A stretch of 64,000 nt of DNA from Piezodorus guildinii (taxonomy: Eukaryota > Arthropoda > Insecta > Hemiptera > Pentatomidae), in contig CM041293.1 in assembly GCA_023052935.1 (NCBI GenBank), positions 179,042,789 through 179,106,788 of the forward strand, written 5' to 3'. A model generated the notes under the pieces. That model was given only the letters and a program-made list of their open reading frames with translations. It searched no databases and was not told the origin of the DNA. Each line of letters opens with the position of its first letter. Within the stretch, counting starts at the first letter, position 1. Both the position numbers and the translations under genes were made by a program. This document shows, piece after piece, positions 11,285 to 21,429 of the stretch.

Positions 11285-12232
11285 TTACAATAGGTCTCGT
11301 GGCCACTGCCGTTTCAATCTTCGAGGAGGATTGTAGGGATGGGTGGTGCTGGATAGGGATTGTGCTAGAGGGTTAGGATGATGACTAAGGTTCTGATGAA
11401 ATTTGGAAAATTTGGATGGTACCAGGTCTAAAACAAATGGAATATTAAGGTCATGGTGTAGGGTACAGTTGGTAACGTAATAAGGAGCATTAACTATTGT
11501 TCGGAGGACTTTGGATTGGAAGGATTGGATGCGTTTAATGTTAGAATGTTTAGCTGTCCCCCACAGTTCAAGTCCGTAGGTCCATATAGGTTTCAGTACT
11601 GTCTTGTATATTAGTAATTTGTTGTCAACTGTAAGATGAGATTTTCTGTTTAGTAGTCTGTATAACTGGCCGAATCTGCGGTTGAGTTCTTTTCTTTTTA
11701 GTCTTGTATGTGGGTTCCACGTCAGTCTTTTGTCTAGTAAAAAGCCGAGATACCGGACTGTGTCTGAGGAAGGAAGCGGTATGGAATTGAAATTAACCGT
11801 TGGACAGGATTTGCGTCGAAGGGTAAATGTGACGTGAGTGCATTTGCTTTCGTTCACCTTAATGCGCCAAGCATTGCACCAGTCTTCGACAAGGGAAAGG
11901 TGCTTTTGGAGATTTAGCGATGCTGCTTCAGGATCGGAATTGGATGATAAAATGGCTGTGTCATCAGCAAATGTTGCCAGAAAGGTATTGGGGTCGGTAG
12001 GGATATCGGCGGTGAAGAGGATGTAGAGGACGGGTCCTAAGACGCTGCCTTGAGGAACACCGGCCTCAACAGTATATTGTTCGGAAAATTCGGAACCACA
12101 GCGAACTCGGAAGGAGCGGTTGGATAAATAGGATCGGAGGATTAGGTATAAGGATTGAGGTAAATGGGTTTTGAGCTTAAAGAGCAGTCCCGGGTGCCGC
12201 ACCCGGTCAAAAGCTTGAGCTATGTCCAGAAA
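11285..12232 (-). CDS. Jockey RT C-terminal two-thirds, open frame
   Basis: 315 codons without a stop: FLDIAQAFDRV (motif A), GVPQGSVLGPVLYILF (motif B), FADDTAILSS (motif C, DD intact), VRYLGFLLDKRLTWNP, IWTYGLELWGTAKHS (thumb) and the end PPRRLKRQWPRDLL with TAG/TAA-type stop at 11285-11287. The N-terminal endonuclease and fingers are lost by 5' truncation. An upstream ATG at 12317-12319 lies in the SINE head and adds 29 codons of SINE sequence; I treat that start as accidental, not biological. Confidence 0.85.
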   Translation of the reverse strand, partial: FLDIAQAFDRVRHPGLLFKLKTHLPQSLYLILRSYLSNRSFRVRCGSEFSEQYTVEAGVPQGSVLGPVLYILFTADIPTDPNTFLATFADDTAILSSNSDPEAASLNLQKHLSLVEDWCNAWRIKVNESKCTHVTFTLRRKSCPTVNFNSIPLPSSDTVRYLGFLLDKRLTWNPHTRLKRKELNRRFGQLYRLLNRKSHLTVDNKLLIYKTVLKPIWTYGLELWGTAKHSNIKRIQSFQSKVLRTIVNAPYYVTNCTLHHDLNIPFVLDLVPSKFSKFHQNLSHHPNPLAQSLSSTTHPYNPPRRLKRQWPRDLL

Positions 12233-12344
12233 CCCATTAATTAAATACTTGAAAAAGCCCCGCCGGGACTTGGATTCGAACTCACAACCTTTAGCATGAG
12301 AAACTAGCGCGCTAGCCACTCAGCCACGGGCTCCCAAAAAACAT

Positions 12345-13055
12345 ATAGATTATAATTAGAAAATGTCCAAACTGCTGTAAGAAATGTAGCAGATTAGTCG
12401 TTTGTTTCGTCCCGGAGTTGAGATTTATAATCTAGATGTGAAAGTTAAGTTAAACGCATGTCAGATCTTATCTTAAACATTTTTCAAGGAGTTATGTATA
12501 TCTGAAAATTATTCAACATATGTTTTATAATCTTTCTAAACAATAAAGTAGATTATCGTCGGATACGGTTTTTATTTGTTTAACCTTAATTAGATTTATA
12601 ATCACAATATATATCACTCCACCATGTTCAAAGATGTGCACAGAAAAAGATAAGTAGATTTTATACACATTCATAAGTATGCATTTTTTATTTTTGTTTA
12701 GCGTGTCATTTTATGTAGATCTAGATAATAACGGTATCCATAATATGTTTTTGTTTTTACATCATAGTGGTCCGATAATAGAGCTCCATACTTTTTTTTT
12801 TTTTTTTTTTTTTTGAAAAAATATTTCGATATTTATTTATGTAATAAATTCATTTATTAATTCAATACATTTATCAGTAGTTGCTTATATTAAAAGATTA
12901 GCACATACCTCAAATTCTATAAGGGCCAGGAGTATACACCAAATAACTTTCTTACCTGTAACAATTAAAAAAGAATGAATGAACATATATAACTACTAAA
13001 TAACACGTTAATATTTTACAAAACTGAACAAATAAAATTGTATTAAAATTTTTTT
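12345..13055. other. AT-rich intergenic stretch
   Basis: No gene or known repeat seen. It contains a 24-base poly-T run at about 12,791-12,814, which could be the tail of an old minus-strand retrotransposon, but the adjoining sequence matched nothing I recognise. Confidence 0.4.
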
Positions 13056-13057
13056 TT

Positions 13058-14000
13058 CCTTTTTTTTTTTCACTTAACATTTTATTCGCACCTGTAAAAA
13101 AATTACAATAAGCAAATGTGCTAAAATAAAAAATCTTGGCGTGGGCAGGCATGAGGGAGGAGACAGCACTCAGTGGTGCATCCTCCTGACATTAAGCAGA
13201 ACTATATTTTCAAGTCAGGAGGTCCCTCATCCAACTCCTTTTTAACTTACGCTGAGTTCTGTCTGGTATGTCAGTTGTAGCCATGTCTTGCACAAGTAGG
13301 TTTATGTGTCCATTTAGTTTGTCATAAAATCGTTTGCAAGTTGTTCGAATGTGGTTTGCTGTAGTTGGAATACGTAAGTCAGTATGAAGGGTATCGTTTG
13401 AAACATATTGTAGTGAGTTCGTTGCCAGTCTTAAAAATTGCGATTGAAAGATTTGTATTTTTCGTATGTGTGTCTTTTTAGCAGGTCTGTATATTTGGCA
13501 AGCGTAAGTACATATTGGTCTTAACAAATAAGTGTATACGTTAAGTTTCTGTCTGATGGATGATTTAGAAGTATCGAATATAAAAGTCTTAGTCCGAAGT
13601 TTAGCGTTTTGTCTTGAGGTGTGGAACCCATGTCAACCTCTTGTTAAAAATAAGTCCTAGGTACGTTACTGTATTTGATTGTGGTATTGGGTGATTGTCC
13701 ATATAAACTGGAGGGCAGGTTCCGCGTCTAAAGGTAAATGTAACATGTTGTGACTTGTCATAATTAATTTTTAACTTCCATTTCTTACACCAGTTCTGTA
13801 CGTTGTCTAAGTGGTACTTTAATGTTATACTGGCCTGTATGGGGTCTGTGCTTCTTGTAATGACATCAGTGTCGTCAGCATATGTCGCAGTTAAGATGTT
13901 TTCATTTGTCGGTAAGTCATATGCGTATATTAAGTACAGAAGTGGGGCCAGGATAGAACCTTGGGAAACCCCTACAGAGACTGGCTTTATTTATGAGGCC
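13058..14000 (-). mobile_element. Jockey-type LINE fragment (subfamily of the 40.7-45.0 kb element)
   Basis: Poly-T at about 13,058-13,071 marks the 3' end. The minus strand encodes the thumb (RPICTYACQIYRPAKKTHIRKIQ), FQSQFLRLATNSLQYVSNDT, and the end RTQRKLKRSWMRDLLT (13,210-13,527). Further right, in broken frames, come LGLIFNK-type and ADDTDVITR-type palm sequence. The 3' UTR and C-terminus resemble the full-length Jockey at 40,725-45,038 more than the other copies. Confidence 0.8.
13210..13527 (-). pseudogene. Jockey ORF2 C-terminal fragment
   Basis: 105 open codons ending KLKRSWMRDLLT, the same end type as in the 44.8 kb copy. Frame is broken upstream. Confidence 0.75.
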
Positions 14001-14081
14001 TCGGAACACTGTCGGACAGAGAGAAGCGGTCATAGACATAATATTGTAATATCAAATAATATGTGCTTGGAAGGTATTGAA

Positions 14082-14531
14082 TTTTTTTTTTTTTTTTCAT
14101 TTATTGAGAAATATTACAATTTGTTACATGATGAACAGTAGTAATAGTGATGTAATACACATTCATACCATATATACAGAAAATAATGATAAATTCAAAT
14201 TACATGAAATCGGAAATAAATAAATTCAAATATATACAAAAAAAAAATAACAATTAATAAAAACAAAAAAAGAACAAGAAACAAATCAAAACAACAACCT
14301 GTAGTAGAGATAAATACAAGTTGGGAAATAAATAAAAATCATACAAGCAAACTTAACTATATAATATATATATATATACAATCTGCTAAAGGGATCCTAG
14401 ACTCCGTTGCTCCCTCCACAAGTGGGGGGAGAAGCCGAATCCAAGAGATCCCAGCGCCTCACACTCAGCGCTTCACTGGTGTAAGCCAGTGGAGACCGAG
14501 CTAGGGCAGAATAGCCACAAACATACAGTAC
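14082..14531 (-). mobile_element. Jockey 3' UTR-only insertion
   Basis: About 450 bp that match only the 3' UTR of the Jockey at 10,790-11,260 (TTGAGAAATATTACAATTTG, CATTCATACCATATATACAG, AATCCAAGAGATCCCAGCGC). Poly-T lies at the left. It is flanked by AGGTATTGAA at 14,072-14,081 and 14,532-14,541. So it is a very short 5'-truncated insertion. Confidence 0.88.
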
Positions 14532-14542
14532 AGGTATTGAAA

Positions 14543-15308
14543 TTTTTTTTTTTTTTTTATTTATTTATTTAAAGAAATTTACAACTGTATTAAATAAATA
14601 CAACAAGTAAATAGGCTTTATATATGATTAGTACACATGATAGTCCTGAGAAGAAACTACCCATTGGTAGCACTCCAATGTCTTATGTTAGAAGGTCTCT
14701 TGGCCATCTTCTTTTAAGGCGCCTCGGTGGGTTGTCGGGAATAGATATGGAGGAGAGGTCTCGGATAAGCGGGTTTGAGTGGGCAGGGAGTTTGGAATGA
14801 AAAGAGGTATATCTGTAACGGGCCAAGTCTTCAACTAATGGGATATTTAGGTCTTTATGGATGATTTTATTAGTAACAAAGTAAGGAGCATTAAGGATTT
14901 TACGAAGGATTTTGGACGGCAAGGATTGGATGCGAGAGGAATTCGATGGTTTAGTAGACCCCCATAGCTCAATGCCATAGGTCCAAATAGGCCTGATAAT
15001 TGTGATATAAATGAGTTTTTTGTAGTAAGTAGGAAGTTTTGAGCGTTTGTCAAGTAAGTGTTGTAGTAATCTGTATCTACGAGCAGTTTCCTGTCGTTTC
15101 AGTCTAGTATGAGGATTCCATGTTAGGCGTTTGTCGAGGTGGAGTCCTAAGTACCGAATCTGTTCAACAGGAGTAAGTAGGATATTGTTAAAGGATACGG
15201 TGGGGCATGAAGTCATAGGCTTTCGACGTAGAGTGAAGGTGATTTGATGGGATTTATTAGGATTTATTTTGATTCTCCAGTTTTGACACCATTCTTCAAT
15301 GGCTGATA
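14543..15308 (-). mobile_element. Jockey LINE, 5'-truncated, stacked on the previous target
   Basis: Poly-T at 14,543-14,557 and a 5' break near 15,308. It is flanked by GTATTGAAA at 14,534-14,542 and 15,309-15,317. The first copy is also the right target duplication of the preceding insertion, so both elements used the same sequence. Confidence 0.85.
14683..15216 (-). pseudogene. Jockey ORF2 C-terminal part, open
   Basis: 177 codons: TVSFNNILLTPVEQIRYLGL, HLDKRLTWNPHTRLKRQETA, LIYITIIRPIWTYGIELWGS, KILRKILNAPYFVTNKIIHK, and the end NPPRRLKRRWPRDLLT. No stop within the stretch. It lacks palm motifs A-C because of 5' truncation, so it cannot encode an active RT. Confidence 0.85.
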
Positions 15309-15906
15309 GTATTGAAAATTAAAATACAAATTTAACTTTGTTAGGTAATTGATATACTTGATACTTCCTTTACACAAACAGCTTTATAATAATGCTTTAT
15401 TCTATTTTTTATTTGAGTTATTAATTCATTTTAAATCCTAGATTAATCTAAGTGATAAAATAATGAGAAAATAAATAATTTCCTTTTTATTTTCTGATGA
15501 TGCAAACCAAACTTCAGATTCCTAGAAAAATGTAAAGAAATTTCCCACGTGTAGTACAATTTCATTTTATGTGTAACTCGTGTCACCCTTTAATATTTTA
15601 TGAAATTTAATGAAACTATACCACGTATACAAATTGAAACTGTGTATATAAGATATGATTGTTCAGCAGATCTGACAGTAACTTTCGTTCTTCCTAAAGT
15701 TATTGGTCAAGAGCATATAACAGAAATAAATCATAAAAACTAGTAGGTAACATAACATAATTACATGTGCCTGAAATTATGTCCTCAAACACAGAAGAAA
15801 GTTATATTAAAAAGGATGTAAAAATTATATGTAATGAAATAAACGTGAATAAATACATATGAAAAGTATTCCTGTTCACAAAGTTTATTATGTTAATACT
15901 TGATAA

Positions 15907-16682
15907 CAGGTTTTAACCACCTGATAAACAAATAAACGATATGTTATGACAGTAGTTGCTCATCTGTTTGTCTAATTATGGGTGTTTTATTGTGAGTGAA
16001 TACAGTGACACAGTTCCATTTATGATTATCTTGAGAAAGACCTTAATTTTATTCACTTTTGTAGAATAAACAGACGTGATTTTAACTTATGATGAGGCAC
16101 GTAGAAACGTTATTTTAACGTACGCACATAGAATTGCCTGACCGAAGAACTGCAAAAGTGAATAAATGTATGGAGTCACCCATTTTTTTTTTTCCATCGG
16201 CACGACAGGCCGTGTAGGCCCTAGATGGTAATCTCCTGGTAGATTACACTCACGTTTATTGACGCATTTTGTTGTGTAGGGTCATCACTCCCTACACCTA
16301 ATTGTGTGTGTAGCTACTATTTGGCTGATGGGTCTAACATACCCGGGGGAGAGGCTGTGATTGAATCCCCATTTAATCTTATGCTTATAAAAGCCCCGCC
16401 GGGACTGGGTTTCGAACTCACAACCTATACCGTGAGAGACTAGCGCGCTAGCCACTCAGCCACGGGCTTCCTTATTGGAGTCTCCCATGATAATCATAAA
16501 TAGAACTGTGTCACAGAAACACAAAAACACTTCCCCACAAGTCCCTTACACAAAAACACAAAGAACTTGATACATGATTATAAATACAGCGATGATACAC
16601 AAAAACATACAGAACTAGACAAACAGATGGGCAACTACAGACATTGCTTATCGTTAATTTGTTTATCAGGTGATTAGAACCA
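15907..16682. mobile_element. Fold-back (inverted-repeat) element with a SINE in its loop
   Basis: The left arm 15,907-16,030 and right arm 16,488-16,682 are imperfect inverted copies: CACCTGATAAACAAAT, CATCTGTTTGTCTA and TGACACAGTTC.ATTTATGAT recur in the opposite order and strand. The right arm is longer, owing to extra CACAAAAACAC-type tandem sequence. The loop holds SINE-1 (16,184-16,476). No transposase seen. Class unknown. Confidence 0.65.
16184..16476 (-). mobile_element. tRNA-derived SINE-1, near-complete
   Basis: About 290 bp. The head on the minus strand has A box TGGCTGAGTGGC and B box region GAGTTCGAAACCC, followed by an unrelated body and a poly-A (poly-T on plus at 16,184-16,192). 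It is flanked by GGAGTCACCCAT (16,172-16,183) and GGAGTCTCCCAT (16,477-16,488), a 12-bp duplication with one mismatch. This is the best reference copy in the window. Confidence 0.9.
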
Positions 16683-17100
16683 TATATTTAGTATGAAACA
16701 CTTTAAACGTTGTACAGTCATTCTTTTATGTATTAAATGAATAATAAATCTTTAACCTTTGATATTTGTTTGATAAATGAGATATATGTTTATATAAACT
16801 TTTTTCTTTATTTTGTGTTAGCGAACACATATCTGAAATAGTGCAGTGGAATTACGAAGGACCATGTATACAACATACAAACGGGACATCTGTCAGATTA
16901 TTGCATCCCTAACAGAGACTCAAAGCGCACGAAAGAATAACCGGAACTGGCTTTATGTGATTAATAGGGAATGAGGAAAACTGAAGAGCCCTCCACTTTT
17001 CATCGAGGAAACTCTTCCTTTGAAACTAAAACCCAAACAAAAAAAATCTGTCACTTCATTCCATAGATTAATTCACCCGACTGAAAGTTAATTATTTTAC

Positions 17101-17395
17101 CAATCTTTCAACTCGAGGATTCTCCCTCGGCCAGGGAAAGCCCTGGAAAAAAGACTAAAGGTTGACCAGTGACCGTGGATCAGGACCGACACCTTGATCC
17201 GGTTCAACACCACCCCTTATTATGAAACAGCCCTTCCCAGATCCCAGTTCGGCTAATCCGGGTTTAATGCAAATTTATCCCCGGAGGTAGGTCCTTACTC
17301 TAAGATAGCCCCTGGGTCCGGCCTCCTCCCTACACGGCTCGCCTATAAATCTCATCCCCTCTTAGCGGAAAAAAAAAGGTTAAGTCTCTCCTTAC
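17101..17395. other. GC-richer block, unidentified
   Basis: Higher GC than its flanks, with CCAGGGAAAGCCCTGG (partly palindromic) and CCCCGGAGGTAGGTCC. Not coding over any length and not matched to another part of the window. Possibly a SINE body or an old element. Confidence 0.3.
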
Positions 17396-18015
17396 TACTT
17401 TCAGATTAAATTTGAATATATTTCTTCCCCGTTAAGGGAGATATTCACTTAAGTACCTTTTATGATAAAGAAAAAAATAGTCCATAAATTCGCTTTAAAA
17501 CTTCATATTTTAGAGTTTAAGCGACTAATCGGAGTTTAATTTTAATAACTTCTTCATTACAAAAATTAACCACCCGTGGAGGGTTGGTAAATTAATTTAG
17601 TTCTAATATACTTAAATGCTTTAGTAGTCGTTTATTTTGACTTACGGTTGACTTTTGACCGCACTGCAGCTATGTATCGAGGACACTGGGAGGAAAAGAA
17701 ATGATTTTGAATCCTTTAAAATAGAACAGTTTCCGGGCTAGAAGCAGGAAGGGTTCTTACAAGGTCTATGCTAAAAATACAGCCCTCCACTGCTGGAACA
17801 GAGATAGCCCTCTTCTTGAGGAGTCTTAGCCCGAGCAGAATAGGAAGCGGAAGTCCAGCCACGGACGAAGGAAGACGGGAGTCAAGCCAGGGAAGAATTT
17901 TCCAGTTATGTCCAAAACTTTTTGCAGTTATGTGGTAAATGTAAACAAATGTCAGTATTCTCGATGATGAACAATACCTCATTGTGTATTTTTATGTATA
18001 ATAATATGTTCTATT

Positions 18016-18913
18016 CTTTTTTTTTTTTCTGCACTAATTGGCCATCAAGGACCACGTGAATATCATTTTGTCTTCTTCACATCTTTCATCTTCCTTTTTC
18101 TCCAATATTCATTCATCATCCTGGACTGTTCCTCCCGTTCTTCCTTTGTCCATTTTCTTACCTGTTTCTTTGTTTTTCCTGTAAGAACCCCAAGTTCTTT
18201 TATTTTCTTCCCGAAATGCTCTCTATCTAAGCAGTCTATTTTCTTGATTTTTAACCTTATTGGAGGATAAACTTTTCTTACTGTACATTCTTCTAGTTGC
18301 AAAGTACAGTCTTTCTAGTTTAGCTAATCTTTCTTTAAGGCCTGCTTTATCTATCCCGTTGTTGCATATTATCTCTCTTAGGTATTTGAACTTTTTGGTC
18401 ACTTTTATTTGTCTATATTTTGTAGCCAAAATTTTGTCATACCTTGCATTTGTTGTCATCATCTCCATCTTTTCGTAGGAGATTTGGAGACCTGTTTTCT
18501 CAGCTATTTCTTTTACTGTGTTTATCTGTTTTATAGCTTCCTCCTCTGTTTCCGCTAGCAGGGCTAGATCATCTGCAAAGGCCAGACACTTTACTCTCAC
18601 ATTGTTATTTTTTGTTCCAATTACTACACCTGCATCATCATTTTCCCAGAAGATCCTCATTATCTTATCCAGCACAACATTAAATATAACCGGTGACAAG
18701 CCGTCAACTTGTCTAAGCCCTGTGCTTATTTGGAATGGTTTACTTAATAATCCCTGGAATTTTACTTTTGAGATGGTATTGTTCAAAGTCAGTTTTATCA
18801 GGCTTGTTGTTTTTTCGTGCACTCCATATTCCCTCAAGGTTTCTAGCAATACTTCTCTGCCTATTGAATCATAGGCTTTTTTGAAGTCTATAAAGGAGAT
18901 GTAAATGTTCTGT
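18016..18913 (-). mobile_element. LINE of a third RT lineage, 5'-truncated
   Basis: A poly-T at about 18,019-18,030 marks the 3' end. The minus strand is open from the truncated 5' end at about 18,913 with ISFIDFKKAYDSIGRE (motif A), then GLRQVDGLSPVIFNVVL (motif B, with V where G is usual), and CLAFADDLALLAETEEEA (motif C). The combination differs from both Jockey and the RTE-like copies here. I cannot name the clade with confidence. Confidence 0.75.
18063..18912 (-). pseudogene. LINE RT, unassigned clade
   Basis: The frame 18,912 to about 18,223 carries palm motifs A-C and then KTGLQISYEKMEMMTTNARY, followed by FKYLREIICNNGIDKAGLKE. Near 18,260-18,300 the frame shifts to a lysine-rich C-terminus (RLKIKKIDCLDREHFGKKIK ... 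TKKQVRKWTKEEREEQ) that ends at 18,063. The catalytic Asp pair is intact, but the frameshift, the G-to-V change in motif B and 5' truncation make it non-functional. Confidence 0.75.
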
Positions 18914-19257
18914 TTTATTAATTTAATAAAATTATTATCTAATAAAATAAAATAAATAAATCTAACTTAATTAATTTATTTTCCTTTATGCTACCTGATC
19001 CCAATAATGGGTTGATAAACATGATACCTTAGGAAAAGATATCCAATAGATTTATAAAATAATAACCGAAAATTAATATATTTATTAATACAATTTCGGA
19101 GTCACCGCTGCCTTCGAAAAGTATTGGCCGAAACATAGTACTGGCAAAAATAAAATTAATATTTAGCTATTAAATTGGTTAATTTTCCCTGAAATTAGCT
19201 AAGTTACTAATCGCTAAATTCTGTTAGAACCAACATACTACGTCTCTCTACAAGACG

Positions 19258-19373
19258 GCGACACAAGGATGTTTTTCACACCGTATAAAAATCCTGAGGC
19301 TATCTGCTAGGTTCGAACCCACGACCTTGGTAATAGAAGGAGCTAGCAACTACACCACAGGTGACCTCAAATT
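19258..19373 (-). mobile_element. tRNA-derived SINE-2, head portion
   Basis: Read on minus: GAGGTCACCTGTGGTGTAGT starts the head, with A box TGGTGTAGTTGC and B box GGGTTCGAACCTA. Related heads or tails occur at 28.85, 34.23 and 38.55 kb. The absence of a matching acceptor stem argues against a functional tRNA. Confidence 0.65.
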
Positions 19374-19479
19374 AATCCACCTCATCGTTAAATTTTCTGA
19401 TTATAGATCTCACTATGTGAAAAATGGTTGCTATTATTTAATAAAACAAAACAAAATGCCTTAAATTTTAGAGAATCCT

Positions 19480-20040
19480 CACACGAGACAAAAACTACAA
19501 GAAACTGCCTGTAGATACCGATTACTACAACACTTCTTTGACAAACGTTTAAAACTTCTAATTCATTACAAAAAGCTCATTTATGTTACCGTCATCAAAC
19601 CCATCTGGACATATGAAATCAAGCTTTGGGGGTCTACTAAGCCATCTAATTCCTCCCGCATCAAATCCTTACAATCCAAAATCCTAAATGCTTCTTATTT
19701 CGTCACAAATAAAATCATCCATAACTACCTTAATATTCCATTTGTTACAGACCTTTCACGTACCAGATATACCACTTTTAATTCCAAACTCCCCCTCCCC
19801 CATATAAACCCTCTTGTCAGCAACCTATCAACCTCACATATTCCTGACAATCCTCCGAGGCGATATTGAATAAAAGATGCCTCGGGATCTACTTACTTAA
19901 ATAAACATCGAAGTACTGCCGCTGGGTAGTTTCTTCACAAGCCTTTTACGCCCTTTATTATAATTCAATACTTTTAATTATTGTATTTATGTTAATATAC
20001 AGTTGTAAAATTCAATAAAATACAGTTTTGTATTTAATAT
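19480..20040 (+). pseudogene. Jockey ORF2 C-terminal fragment and 3' UTR
   Basis: Follows sister copies from TRLKRQETA through the thumb region (KPIWTYEIKLWGSTKPSNSS) to the end of the protein and a 3' UTR that finishes TTCAATAAAATACAG. Several stops, a short deletion before NASYFVTNKIIH and frame changes. It is close to the fragment at 49,262-49,980. Confidence 0.75.
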
Positions 20041-20117
20041 TGGTTTTTAAAAATCAATCAAACCATAAAACGCTGCAAATTATTACACAAAGGTTTATTT
20101 TTTCAAAATAATTATAC

Positions 20118-20898
20118 GTCATAGAAAAGGTGATGTGTATCGAGAAAGGTTTGAATATGGGTGACAAGTTCCGGTTTTGGGGTATGCCAATGATCTGGTA
20201 CTGATATGTGAAGACACGGAAACCGTACAACTAAATACAAGTGTGTTAATAAAAATCGGTAAAGAAATAGGACTCGAATTAAATACGGAAAGACGAAATA
20301 TATGATTAGTAGCAGAAACGGTGGCGATCTTGGTGATATTGATGTATCAGGGCATACTTTTGAACGCGTAGAGAAATTCAAGTATTTAGGTTCAATAATA
20401 ACAAGAAAAAATGAAATCCAGGAAGAAATAAAGTCCCGGTTAAAGGCGGGAAATGCGTATTATTCAGTTACTAAGTTACTTAGTTCGCGGCTTTTATCTA
20501 AAAACTTAAAGATTAGAATTTATAAAACTATTATTCTTTCGACGGTTCTTTACGGATGTAAAACGTAGCCGCTTACTTTGAAGGATAAACAACGTAAAAT
20601 ATTTGGTCCGAAGAGAGATGAGGCCACTGGGGAGTTTAGAAGGTTGCACAACGCGGAATTGCGGAACTTGTATAGTGTGAATATAATTGAGTTGATTGCA
20701 TTGCAGAGACTCAAATGGGCGAGTAAAGTTGTTGGGCTCGATGAGGAACAGATTCTGAGAAAGTTGGTATTCGCTGATCCGACTGATAGACGTCCGAAAG
20801 GTAGACCGAAGCGTCGATGGGAGGGTTGGGTGAACATTGGACGAGTCTGTGTAGGCTGAATTTGGTGGTATCGGCATCGCCAGGCCTGTTATTATTAT
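20118..20898 (+). mobile_element. RTE-like LINE 3' fragment
   Basis: Starts within the RT (VIEKVMCIEKGLNMGD region) and continues through the motif C area (here GYANDLVL, so the first Asp of the pair has changed), NISGHTFERVEKFKYLGSII, the NAELRNLYSVNIIELIA block and the RRPKGRPKRRWEG end. It finishes in a short (ATT)n tail at about 20,886-20,898. The terminal hairpin of sister copies is not preserved. Confidence 0.8.
20302..20568 (+). pseudogene. RTE-like LINE ORF fragment
   Basis: Open codons encode SSRNGGDLGDIDVSGHTFER, VEKFKYLGSIITRKNEIQEE and TIILSTVLYGCKT; a TAG follows where sister copies read W. Continues in the next frame to 20,859. Confidence 0.7.
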
Positions 20899-21429
20899 AA
20901 CACAATTTACTTATACAATTGTTACTTATACTTGTGTAAGCCTTTAAATTCATACACTGTGAAATCGTTTTTGAGAAAATCGTAAATAATCTGAAATGTT
21001 AATGTGAGAATTTTGTTTGAAGATTGTGTTTTAATTATGTAATTAATATATTGGAATTGATTCGACATTGTCGACATAGGTAATAATTTTCACCCTTTTG
21101 ATACATATTTGGAGTTAGTAACGATTGGATTCTGATTCAATTTGAAAGTTGGAGGACGACAGCCGTCATGGCCTTCAAGATATTGCTGAGTTGACAAGCA
21201 GCTGTCGATTCGAGCCATCTCTCATTGTCTTCTTATCAAAACAACTTTCAAAATATGTACTTCTTCTTCTTCTTCTGCTATTCATTTTAACTTCTGTTAT
21301 AACTTTATTATTATTTGTTTATTCGTTTAAATTTTGCCTTTCCAGATTTAATTCTAATAGGGACTCTGTAAATTCCTGCCTACTACGTACTTCCTCATTA
21401 TCCGGTTCTACCTAATAAAATGTCTGTAT

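Larger units (their letters stand above)
10790..12232 (-). mobile_element. Jockey-type LINE, 5'-truncated, inserted in SINE-1
   Basis: Flanked by the 10-bp duplication CCCATTAATT at 10780-10789 and 12233-12242. A long poly-T at the left (10790-10822) is the poly-A tail of the minus-strand element. The 5' end starts in RT motif A (FLDIAQAFDRV). About 450 bp of 3' UTR includes a strong hairpin (11,113-11,144). The RT frame is intact, so the insertion is comparatively young. Confidence 0.93.
9444..12336 (-). mobile_element. tRNA-derived SINE-1, interrupted by hAT and Jockey
   Basis: Three blocks belong to one SINE: 9444-9592, 10752-10789 and 12243-12336. Joined in order they match the intact copy at 16,184-16,476. 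The head (right end, read on minus) has a Pol III A box TGGCTGAGTGGC and a B box AGTTCGAATCC. The gaps are explained by two insertions with target duplications: a hAT-type element (9593-10743) and a Jockey (10790-12232). Confidence 0.85.

Noticed and set aside
12243..12336. Possible tRNA gene on minus (also at 16.4 and 53.8 kb)
   Set aside because: The same head occurs at several loci fused to the same body and poly-A, so it is a SINE head. The anticodon stem does not form properly.
17716..17982. 88-codon frame on minus
   Set aside because: No motif and no neighbouring evidence.
20302..20568. Bacterial-style gene reading of the many short frames with RTG/TTG starts
   Set aside because: The window is eukaryotic TE sequence; there are no ribosome binding sites or operon structure, and most frames are shadows of LINE ORFs.
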